Below are positions 1 to 10,070 of a stretch of 64,000 nucleotides of DNA, piece after piece. Each line of letters begins with the position of its first letter. The stretch's first letter is position 1. The translations under genes were made by a program, and so were the position numbers. The notes under the pieces were generated by a model, which was given only the letters and a program-made list of their open reading frames with translations, did no database searches and was not told the origin of the DNA. The stretch spans positions 42,731,099 to 42,795,098 of the forward strand of contig CM067084.1 of the NCBI GenBank assembly GCA_034008185.1, read 5' to 3'. The DNA comes from Gorsachius magnificus. Its lineage: Eukaryota > Chordata > Aves > Pelecaniformes > Ardeidae.

Positions 1-2110
1 TTAATTGTAAAACCACATTTAGACAGCCCAAAAATTGTCGAGTAACTGGCTGAAAGAATAAATGTTAATAATAAAAAACTCCTTCCACTGAATCAAAAGA
101 AAAAAGACTTTCAAAGTGAAGTTGGGAACATTGGGTGAGCTTGTTATAAAAGGACCTGTCAAGGAAAATCCAGATCATTGCACAAAGTGAAGTGAATTCC
201 TTGCACTGGTATTCATTACAGAAGAGACCATAGGCTCAAATCGTGCTTTACTAGAGAAGAGTCTATAGAACCATTTCCAAGTGAAACATGAGTAGAAGAG
301 ATTTGTTCTGTAGTGGTGAATGAAGGAAGAAAATTTTTTCAGGACCTAAATGGTGTTTCCAGGAGTGCCAAAGGTACTCAGATAGGAAAATCCTGTACTG
401 ATAATTGGGATGTGTTAACTATTGCTTAAGTTGGCTTCGATACTAAGAGAATATAATGCAAATCTTTGCTATATCATCAGCTACTAATCCAGAATATTAC
501 TTCTAAACTGTCTTTACGTAAGCCTAGATAAACTGATGGAGAACATATTAGAATATGATGCATAGATATGATGCTTTGGGGAAGAGTCAGTAAGTTTTGC
601 AGATGTAGGCATGACTTGCAAAGCCGATAAGGTTCTTTGAAAGAATGATTTACTGTGTGAATAAGCATAAGTCCAGCTGGTATGGTGTAGCTGGACTTTC
701 AGTCTCCTTTGCCAGATGTCCTTACAGATGTTGTGCCCTTACAGGGAAGGGCTTGTCATGCAGTGACAACCGAGTGACAACTGCTTAAATGACAACTAAC
801 AAAGGGTAGGAAGAAGTGGTCAGTTTTTCCTGGGAGGAATGTTACAAATATTCTCTTTCAGGGATCTGCATTGAATCCTGTATTGATCCCTGTACTGCTA
901 AAATGGTCAGGAAGATGGCCAAGTTTGGTGCCAGTTTGCAGGTGATCTGGAATTAACTTAGAAGAACAGTAGACACAGCAGTACTAGTCAGAATAGGATT
1001 ACCTTGTATTTGCCACAGTTTAGGTGAATATATGCACGTAATATCTGTGATATGATTCAGTTCTTTAAGATGCAACAGTTTGGTCATAGGTTTGAATCCT
1101 GTATTTTCAAGAGCTCCAGAACAACAGAATTATAGGAGGATAATAATTATTTCAGTAGTTCTCCTGAAATGTTAGCATACAACTTTATAAAACCAGATAT
1201 CTGGAGTGGTTTAGACAAGAGTTATAAGATACTTTTGTTTTTCTTCAGAAAGAATTAGTGTTTTATTCTGTCACAGGTTGCATTTAATGCAGGTGCTACA
1301 GTAGGATAAGGAGGAGGAAAAAAATTATATTATGAATCTAACAAAAATGTTTAAATAGATAATAGAAAATAAGGAAGAAGTAAGGAATAAAGTGTTCTGA
1401 AAGGCATCTTATTTTCTTGAAAATGGGGTTATGTAGACGCAGGAAAAACTGAGTTAAATATCTTGGGAATTAATAAGGAGCACTTGAGTTTTCTGAAATA
1501 TTTCCCTCATGGATGAAATCTCTATTTTCAAGGGAGATATGATTAGAAACATGTTTTCTAACAAAACTGCAACTGCCTAGTCAGTCACAAAAAAAAGATA
1601 TATTTTTTTTTGTATGCATCTATTTTCTTCTCCAGAGAAGCATATAAGATGGGCTGATGGTTAGCGTTCCTAAGGAGGCAGTTAACTAAGTAATTACAAT
1701 GGAAACTTGAGGTAATTTATAAAGAACATGTTAAGAGAAGAAAATATTCACTAACAGTTACTGAGACCAAATGCATACAATGATATATTATGTCCTATCC
1801 TGGAGACGAGAGGCCAATAAAAATTCTGTACATGAGCAAAGAAAATAATTTAATCTGAAAAGAAAAATCCAGCAAAAAATGTCAAGCTGCCAAAGCTTTT
1901 CCACTGCCTACCTCATTCTTAGGGCTGGCAATAGGCAATCCTCCCTGAGAGCACTGTTTCCAGTCCCTTTCTCACAGCCTTTCAGTGAGTGCCATCCAGC
2001 CAGTGGAAGGGGGAAGCCACGAGAGCTGGTCCTACAAGCTTTCACTTTTAGCACCATCATGTTAATATTTAGGACTTTTACAAAACATGACAAAGAGGAG
2101 ACTCTCCTGT
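1..2110. other. Non-coding A+T-rich stretch, nothing recognised
   Basis: No open frame with exon-like borders, no transposon terminus and no RNA gene is visible. The short frame at 1879-2226 overlaps another frame on the opposite strand and shows no protein features. The sequence is ordinary A+T-rich avian intergenic or intronic DNA. Confidence 0.6.
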
Positions 2111-2350
2111 TGGTAGTTGAAATTGGGCACATAATTTTTTTTACACTTTGCATTCAAGCACAAGATAATACACCACATTTGAGGATTAATTGCATCACAT
2201 TAAATATCCATTATGCAATATTGTGACTGCTGACTGTCATGTGGCTTATCACAGGGATAGGTCCCACTCATTTTATTGATCCCACACAAGTTCAAACTGG
2301 GTATAATTCCTTTCTTTTATTAGCAAATAGCCTTGCCCCTCATCAAAATT
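2110..2350. promoter_or_regulatory. Possible conserved non-coding element
   Basis: A run of homeobox-type TAAT/ATTA cores, including GGATTAATTGC near 2184, is followed by several CATT/ATGCAAT-like words and a GATA-like TTATCA near 2248. The block has no simple repeat and no frame of interest. This density of cores resembles vertebrate developmental enhancers, but conservation cannot be seen from one genome, so the call is an inference from composition only. Confidence 0.25.
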
Positions 2351-2727
2351 TATTAGTGATGTCCCTGAGTGGTGGATGAGCCCATGAGCTTTATGCAGTT
2401 CTATAGCCTTCTTGTTGCCCTGGGTGTCACACCAGCAACCTGGTGTGCAAACTGAGCCTTCCTGTGCTTACAGACCTGCCTGCTGTACTACTAACTTTTA
2501 ATCCTTTTTTGGCTTCTAGCAGTTTAACACTGCCTTTGCAATATACTTACAAACCCAGAAAAATAGGAAAAATCATTTGTAGAGGGTAACATGCCCATTT
2601 CTAGCTGGGTTTATGTGAACCCCTCAGATTGCTATGTCTACTGACACCACAGAAATAAGATAAAAATACACTCCAGCTGACTGATGAGTTCAGGACCGAA
2701 GTCCTCCTTCAATTCAGACTCAAATGG

Positions 2728-2765
2728 CTTCCACTGAGGTTAATGGGACTAGGGTGCTTACACTA
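2728..2765. repeat. Possible ancient repeat remnant with a TTAATGGGA core
   Basis: The segment contains a CCACTGAGGTTAATGGGAC string. Words of the type TTCAATGGGA recur in old sauropsid interspersed repeats. Similar words occur here at about 25413-25456 and 36238-36260. The element is too decayed to name a family. Confidence 0.25.
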
Positions 2766-4375
2766 TAGGATCCCTTAATTGTTTCATGGCTGGCTAGAAC
2801 TTGATATCAATACACATACAGTCAGTACTAAAATAGATGTGTCGTATCAGCATGATCAGCTAGATGGTAAACAATACCCTGCCATTAGCTCTGACAGGTG
2901 AAAGAGATTTTTAGTGAGCAATCAAGAAAAATAATTGTTAGAAATATAATAATTGCATGTAGCTCCTTGATGAATTACTGAATTTCAAGAACAAGCATCA
3001 CATGTTTTTATGGGCTATAAGCCAGCAATCAGGTAGCGAGACTGAAAACCCTTGTAAAAGTTCTAAGTGGCTTTAGTCTGTAAGATGAGGATGAATTATC
3101 TGTTATGTTGCCTTAATGTATCTGTTTTGATAGCTTTTGCTTTTTGGTTCTGAAATTAACAAATTAACTATTAATGTCAACACGTAACTAGCTAAAACTA
3201 ACACACAGCTTACCAGAAAGAGGGCACCATGTTGTAATTAACTGGATGATTTTTATAGGGTGACTTCTGTAAAAGCTTCTAGACCACTGCAGGAAGACAT
3301 CAGATAATGCCACTGCTACAATAAACTGGGAACTTTCTGGACTAAATAAAAAAAAAAAATCAGAAGAAATGCATACAGTGAAATACTGCAAGTGACTTAC
3401 AATAAATATAAATAATACAGAGGTAAGCTTAGGTCTTTGCTAGGCATGACTTGTCTTCAATTAATAATTAAGCATGCAAGGAGATTGGGAATTTTGTATG
3501 AGGTATTATTTTACCTTTGCAATGAAAAACATAAATGCAGATTTCTCAATTTTGCTTATAACAGAAGAGGGAAATGTAAGGAAAACATAACTGAGGTATC
3601 CATGAAAGCAAATAAATACCTGCAATCTTTTGATTACCTGGAGAACTATGCAACACCTGGACATTTTATGGGTTCCTTCACTTACAGCAAGATGGTCATC
3701 TTATATATTTATCTCTTTTTTTTTCTTTCAGCTTTTAAACAATATTTTCAGGGCTTTTCTTGAAAGGCAGATGCAGAATACCTATGTCAAGCCATTGCAA
3801 TATTATTACAGCAGATCAGCCAAGTCTGCTTTTCCCTATGGAAACACTAATTTTTGGCCAATTTGTTTGGAATTACGATCAATCTGGAGTTTTATAATGT
3901 TTTTTTTACCCCTAGTTCCAGGCTATGACCTCATTAGGGTATATCATGTGAAATCAGACATATTTGAATGTTGAGCAATAGCTCTGGCATTCAAATCTAT
4001 AAAAATCATCTGTTAGTCTTCTGATATCCTCATGCAGATTGCTCAGACTCTCTCACAGATGTCATTCTTTACGTCAGGATATACACATCAGTTTATATTT
4101 TGACTTTATTTTAAAGACCAGACTTCTCAGATCTCTCATTACATCCTGTTTCAGTGAATGTCTGTCTCAGTGGTCTCAGTTTCTTCCACTTCCTCACTCA
4201 TCACCAAATGTGAGATGCTGAGCTGGCATCAAGTCTGTAGCTCATGGCTGCTCTGCAGCTGCTTCCTTCCTATGGATCCGAGCCGCTGCTGTTCTGGGAC
4301 ACCGAGCGCCTGGATCCCTTCTCCTTTCCCCAACAGAGCTTGAGGACACCCTGCCTCTGAGAGGGAGTGATTAAG
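2766..4375. other. Non-coding stretch, nothing recognised
   Basis: Two overlapping short frames around 3437-3974 lie in different phases and are T-rich, which is expected by chance in this composition. The segment 4240-4330 is slightly richer in GC and carries a few CpGs, but it has no promoter-like island. Confidence 0.55.
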
Positions 4376-4379
4376 TGGG

Positions 4380-4640
4380 AAGAGTGTGGCTGAACTCATT
4401 AGATCCCATGTAGTTTGGTGATGAAGTTTTCAGATCGGTTTTGCTCTCCTGGCAGCTGCAAATTGCCCAGGCAATGAGCAGCCATGCTGGCTATAAACAC
4501 CCTGCTGAACGCTGCCAGCGCGGTATTTATCACTCTGACTTAGTGCCAGAGGAGGAACCATTTCTAAAACAAAGGAGCTTTGTTTAATGCTTTACAAGTG
4601 CCAGGAGCATTTCTTCTTTCAAATTTTTTTAGATTCAGAT
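4380..4640. promoter_or_regulatory. Possible enhancer-like block with paired inverted SOX-type sites
   Basis: A perfect inverted repeat lies at 4567-4574 and 4578-4585. It is AAACAAAG and its complement CTTTGTTT, separated by three bases (GAG). Each arm holds an ACAAAG word, the core recognised by SOX/TCF HMG-box proteins. SOXE proteins such as SOX9 are known to bind as dimers to inverted pairs of such sites spaced three or four bases apart. The flanks hold an E-box-like CAGCTG (4453-4458). The motif geometry is seen directly; the function is inferred. Confidence 0.3.
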
Positions 4641-5717
4641 GTGCAAACGCTTCTATACCGGAAGAGAGCGAATGAACTCAGGAGGATTATTCCAGTGGGT
4701 CAGTGAGTTAGGGCCTTAAACTGATTGGAAATGAACCATTTCCTCCAAAACTCTGTAAGAACTTCTGAGAAAAAGATATGCGCTCCCTTGGCCTCCACAA
4801 ACACAGCCACACTACTGCATCGGCCTATGCTGTCTCCAAAACACGACATGGAAGGGCAACAATAAAAATCATGCAGTGGGAGAAAGCCTGCACAGTGAAT
4901 ACAGTTTAATCTGGAAAGAAAAGTCCTGGGTCCAGTCCTACAGCTCTCAGGCAAACAAAACTTCTACTGAAGTTACAAGGGAAAAAATTCTTCTGTCCTA
5001 AATGGGCATGCTCCTTTGAATTAAACAGTATTTATTTACAGCTGCAAAAATGAGTCAGCGAACATGGAGATTACATGCCCTACAGAGCAGGATGTACCTA
5101 ACAGAAATTTAAGTAAGATGAATGAAGTATTTTAGCAGTGATGTTTTTCATGATATAAAGATAGTTATGACTTCTTGTGTAAAAATAAAGATCAGAAGAC
5201 TAGAGGAAAATGTAATCTTTCTGAAGAGGAGATGTTAGTTAAGCTTAGTCTGTGTATCTGATGTTTGGCTTACAGAATACAAAAGGACAGGGAATTTCAA
5301 TTAAGATTTTAGTTTACTTTTTAAAGCATTATGGAAGTCTAATGACTACGCTGTGTAAATTACTTCCAGATGCTGACCTGCATGCAAATGGTGGGATAGG
5401 ATAACCCCTTGTTTTAATCAGCACCTGTTACAGGTGAGACATCTCCAAAATTTGTTTCAATAAATGTAAATGCATCTATTTTTTCTTTTTATGTGGAGGG
5501 GAAATATGATAAAGTCTAAATTTTTCATAAGTAATTTTTCTGAATTAGTTTTCAGTAGGGGTTTTTACATCCTAGAGCAATATTTGGTCCAGTTTTTGTG
5601 GAGTGAAAATACTCCCCAAGTATAAGTCTTTAGAGCTGTGGTTTTCAATTTACAGAGACAAAGAATTAAAACCTTAATTAATGTGCAAATATTTTGTTTT
5701 CCCCTTTGTTTTACTTT
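4641..5717. other. Non-coding stretch, nothing recognised
   Basis: A+T-rich sequence with no repeat family, exon-like segment or structured RNA that I can support. Confidence 0.55.
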
Positions 5718-5936
5718 TCAAATAACTTCTTGCAATGAACAAAACCAACACAGTTTCAAAGCACAGGTCTCAGTGCGCTGAGCTGATCTACAATCATTTG
5801 GAAGAACTTTACCAATTCTAGTGGAGTTTCTGATCAATGTCCTGAAAGTGCACCAGACTGATTTCTTCAGAGACTGGGAATGAGATGTGAGAATTATATG
5901 CACAACAAACAGAACCAGAAAAACAATGTTTTTCAT
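5718..5936 (-). CDS. Hypothetical small secreted-type ORF (72 aa), unrecognised
   Basis: On the minus strand an ATG at 5936-5934, with A at -3, opens a 72-codon frame ending in TGA. The first 20 or so residues resemble a signal peptide: MKN is followed by a hydrophobic stretch rich in V, F, L and I, then a small/polar segment (THS-type, ending SHSQ) that suits cleavage. The remainder is basic and polar with five cysteines (WC, DC, TC, LC and FC contexts) and an N-S-T glycosylation sequon. A possible splice donor, GGTAAAG, lies inside the frame after about 40 codons, so only the first part might be an exon. A TTTAAAAA string about 45 bases upstream is a weak TATA candidate. I do not recognise a family. 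A T-rich minus strand can yield hydrophobic starts by chance, so this is a candidate, not a gene call. Confidence 0.17.
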   Translation of the reverse strand: MKNIVFLVLFVVHIILTSHSQSLKKSVWCTFRTLIRNSTRIGKVLPNDCRSAQRTETCALKLCWFCSLQEVI

Positions 5937-6119
5937 AATCAAAGAATAAAATCACCATTTGAAGGTCGTATCTGTTCCAAGGTGGTTTTTAAAGGCCAAC
6001 AATGCTGAGGCGCTAAGGATGCTAGGGAAAAAAGGGTTCGTTGCGTGTGAAGGGGCTTATTTCTCATTTTTCATTTCTGTTTGTAATCGCTGTCATCTTT
6101 GTTTCTTATGCTTTGGATA

Positions 6120-6500
6120 AAAAAGGTGACTTTTATATTTATTAGAACTGGGTTTCAATAAACATTATGCAATATGGTAGACCGGGGAATGATTTATTGA
6201 TAATTTGTCACTTATATTTATGGAAGTGTAGACCCTGGAGCCCTAGAGCTGGTAAATCATATAATGCAGCTACAAATGTTTTTTTATTCTTTGCTGCCAA
6301 AGTGCACCATGTAAACTGATTGCCTCACCAAACCCCTGGGGCCTGATAATGATGCACTTGCTAATACAAAGGGAGGAGGGGTGAGGAGAAGACAACTAAT
6401 TATAAGTTTATTTTTGTTTCAATATGTTTGCCATTTAATCTAGAGTTCCATAAACAATAGATTGATGAAATATAATTAGGAGGAAGATTACAGTTTAATG
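6120..6500. promoter_or_regulatory. Possible conserved non-coding element rich in homeobox cores
   Basis: The block has repeated TAAT/ATTA-type cores, including CTAATTATAAG near 6396 and TATAATTAGG near 6471. It also has TTTATTGATAA words and a GCCTGATAATGATGCAC segment, with almost no simple sequence. Its flanks (5990-6060 and 6510 onward) look less motif-dense. This texture is typical of developmental enhancers in vertebrate gene deserts; conservation is not demonstrated. Confidence 0.3.
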
Positions 6501-7594
6501 AGGCAAAAGATTGGGAAAGAATGTAAATGGAGCAGTAGGCTGCGCAGAGTTTTTAGCTGTTTATTATTGCACAGCTGTAAGGCACATTCACACAGTTCCC
6601 AGATGGAAGCAGCTGTTAGCCCTTCGCCATTAGGAAAAAAAGAGCTTCATAGCTCATTTTTATCCACTTGTTCCAGCCTAGTTATGCTCACTGCAACACT
6701 TCACCAAGTCACAACTCTCAGCTACGGCTGAGACTGTCAGGATGGGCACCCTGTCTTCGTTTGCCACTTTGCCATTCACTTATCTCATCTGGCAACCTCT
6801 CAAGCAACAAGCTGTTCCACTTCTTGTAATATGTTTATCTCCCACAGTGATGTCAGCAAAGTCAGAAAATCTAATATTCATGCTCAAACAGATTTGTTGG
6901 TGCTCTTTGTTTATAAGAAAGGGCTCTATATCGCCCCTGCAGCTGCTTCCTCTTCACCAAGCTTTGTTTTTGTACGGTACTCTTCAGATAGGCCTTGGGA
7001 GCTGTACAAAGCATGTGCCCATCTGACTTAACAGTGTTTTTGTTGGGTTTTTTTATATAAAAAAAACCAACCCACATCTCTTTTTTTCCACAGCATGTTA
7101 TGAAACCTACATTTTTCCCTTAGCTTGTCAAGAGCTCATACACAAGACAGAATATAAAAGGCAAATAAGAGAGGCGTTTCTTTAAAAAGCAGTCACTGGG
7201 AAAGAAAAAAGTAGGCAGACTTTCAAGAATGAATACTACAGTAACAATTCTCTTGTAGCACTTAAACAATTCCACATTATGGGCCAAGATATCACCGCCC
7301 TGCACCCTGCACAGGCATTTACATCGGTGCAAAGTGAGTGTAAATCTTTACTATTTCGGACAGGTTGTATGTTATATTTGGTGCAGCACATGCTACAGGG
7401 AATTAGAGAATTTGATGCTATTTTTGTAACAATTTATACATTTTGAGCTTCTCATTTCACAGTGCTTGGGACTATCTCAGATGCTTTATAAGGTAATTTC
7501 TGTGTGGGTTTATATCAATTTATATTTCTAAGGTACCTTATGGATGATTGTCCTATCAGTCAAGGCAAAGGCAGAGTGTTGCGGTTTATTCAGG
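6501..7594. other. Non-coding stretch with one A/T palindrome
   Basis: No gene is supported. At 7043-7070 a near-perfect A/T inverted repeat is centred on TATATA: T7 on the left, A8 on the right, flanked by GG and CC. It could extrude a short hairpin. Overlapping frames at 6742-7031 are in conflicting phases and are judged spurious. Confidence 0.5.
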
Positions 7595-7805
7595 GATGGC
7601 ATTAGGAAAATTTTTTCAATGAAAAGGTTGTCAAGCATTGGAACAGGCTGCCCAGGGAAGTGGCCAAGTCCCCATCCCTGGAGGTATTTAGAAGATGGGT
7701 AGACGAGGTGCTTAGGGACATGGTTTAGTGGTGGGATGGCAGGATGAGGTTAATGGTTGGACTTAAAAGTCTTTTCCAACTGAAACGATTCTATGATTCT
7801 ATGAT
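7595..7805 (+). mobile_element. CR1 LINE, 5'-truncated 3' end
   Basis: The segment matches the well-known 3' region of avian CR1. It includes a GGAACAGGCTGCCCAGGGAA block near 7639, a CCCCATCCCTGGAGGT block near 7671, a TTGGACT...AAAGTCTTTTCCAAC block near 7757, and the terminal ATTCTATG repeats at 7788-7805. CR1 elements end in such short tandem octamers rather than poly(A), and most copies are 5'-truncated like this one. It contains only 3' UTR-type sequence and encodes nothing. The copy is moderately diverged. I do not assign a subfamily. Confidence 0.93.
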
Positions 7806-9519
7806 GTTTCTGAACAATTTCTCAATCTGAGTGAGGCATGCTTTTCTTCATTTGTTTCTGTTTGAGATTAGATTTTCTAAAATTTTTTTGGGCTACTTTA
7901 CCCTTTGTTCAAATGTTCGGCAAGAGTTTTATTGCAATTCCACGACTTACTTATTCCAGCACAGGACAAATTTGGGGATCTGGGTTTAACCAGGTGGCAA
8001 GCGTGGCAATTCCCTTTCCACTAATATGCAAATGTCTAAATCTTAATTTTTTTCTTTTTTTTTTTTTTTTTTTGGGAAAAAGAAAGAGAACTGATTTAAA
8101 CGTTGAATTAAATTCCGATTCTTTAAGATATTTTGAATTGGTTCCAAAGGAATTTATTTATCAACATTGATATAAATTACACTTTTAAAATTTAACATTT
8201 ATGAGAAACTCGGGAGTAGAATTCTGTCCTGATCTCTAAAAAAAGATCCAATCCAAAAAATTCCAGCAGCATAAAGGTTGTTGTTTTTTTTTTTTTCCAA
8301 TTCTACCATTATCAGCAGGCCACCCACATGCTTAATCTAGAAGAACCACCTCTAGGCTATGAGAAAGTTTCTGTGCCCCTGCAAAACTTGGCTATTTTGC
8401 TGACAAGGGTGCCGGTTAAAGCCAATTATGGCAGGGAGTTTTATGGTCCAAACAGCTGTCCAGTTGGAATTGGACTAAGACCACCAAGTTATTTCATGTG
8501 TCACAAACAGACATCTGATTGGGTTAAATAAAGCTGCATATATATTTTTATGAATAGAAGGGGAAGGTTTAATTTGCTTTTGTTTGTGGGGTCTTATTTA
8601 TTGCTTGAAAGTGTTTGGATGCCTGCTGGGTATTTGCGAAAAAGGGCTGTGAAAGCTGCACAATATTTCATCCACAGTTCTGGAACAGAAGTACAGTGTT
8701 GTGGTTAAGGCCAACCAGAGTAGAAAAACTATAGGCCACTGGAGCAAGATATGAAAGCTATTGCCGAGGTTGTAGACCAAAACCAAAAACTACTACCCCA
8801 ACTAAGAACCCCACCTGGTATTTATGTATGTATTGTGTGTATGTATGTATGTGTTTATTTAATATTAAGGAATCATTTATTCTCAAAAATTTTACCACCG
8901 GTTTAGGTACGTTACTACTTTAAATTACAGCACTTAAAATGACTTCCTTACCCGCTCTTTAATGCCTGTTTTGTCTTGTTTGATTAGTTCATGCACCTAG
9001 AACACTTCCCTATGTGCAATTTTTAGTTTCCCCTGTTTAGCCAGTCTGTTTTTTCACCATGTCTTTAACGTGAAAGCCCTATCCTTAGGAGAGAAAAACA
9101 TTTTTAAATTTCAAAATTATGACTTTTACAAAAAAAAAAAAAAGATGCAGTGGTAAAATTGGAAACACTAGAAAAAAAGGTCCAAGATAGCTGGAGTGTC
9201 TGCAGCTATGTCTAATTCCTAGAAAAAGACCTGCATTAGTCTTAAAGTCACTGGCATCATTTTAAGATACTGACCCCAAAATTCCTGAGTTCATGGATCA
9301 CATGCATATTTCTCATTAGACTAATAACATTACAAAACATTTATAATATGACCAATATTTCTGATTTTTGTCTTTTAAAATATACTTCTAAAGCAAATTG
9401 CTTGTTCATGGCACAGAATTAAAGCTCCCAAAAGTTAAATTTTCAATTTCCAAGCTCCAGACTACAAAGCCTAAAAGATTTACTGCAGAATATTTGATTG
9501 TCTTTAGTGTCAATACTTT
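7806..9519. other. Non-coding stretch with simple repeats
   Basis: No gene is supported. Low-complexity tracts are a poly-T tract at 8046-8073, a second at 8284-8297, and an A14 tract near 9129-9142. The frame at 8328-8531 has no exon-like borders that I can support. Confidence 0.55.
8822..8855. repeat. Imperfect TATG/GTAT microsatellite
   Basis: Tandem GTAT units are interrupted by a GTGTGT run. This is a short tetranucleotide tract likely to vary in length. Confidence 0.8.
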
Positions 9520-10070
9520 CTTAAGGTTTGCTTTCTCTCACAGGACATCTATGCTCAGCTTCTTTTCCTGCTGCCTCACTGCATCTTTGGCTTATATTTT
9601 TCCCTTCAGATGGCTTTCTTTTTTCTTCACCTTCTTTTTTTTTTTTTAAATCATTCTTGCCTTGTCTGTCTGCAGTTTTAAAATTTGTTCATAATTTCAA
9701 GTTTACATTATTTACCTCTTATTCCTCTTATGTCCTTCCCTTCTTCCTCCACACTTTTTCTGTTCTATTCCTTTCCAGTTGCTGATGTTCTGCCTGCCTG
9801 CTGTTTATTCTCTCTCAAAAATTTTCTGTTTTATTAATAATTATTCCTGTCCTACTGTCAATAGGACCTTCACACAGTTGGTCCTTTCCCTGATTTACCT
9901 GTCCTCATCCATCACAAATCTTGCTCCATTAATTTACTTTATCTTATGCTTTCCCAGGCTCCCCAAATATTCTGGTTTTCTCCTCAATCAGCTGCGTTTT
10001 CAACATTTTTTCAAATGTCAGCCCTTCTCCAAAGAATTTTGGCAATTTCATTTTAGCTTTTAATTGACTT
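9520..10070. other. Pyrimidine-rich strand segment
   Basis: Over about 550 bases the plus strand is strongly enriched in C and T, with many TTCCT, CTTCC and TTTTC words and a T-run near 9634-9648. The open frames here (9398-10063) are open largely because the strand lacks A, not because of coding. No exon pair or repeat family is recognised. Confidence 0.5.

Noticed and set aside
1879..2226. 115-codon plus-strand frame
   Set aside because: A minus-strand frame overlaps it, residue composition is unremarkable, and its second half lies in the motif-dense non-coding block.
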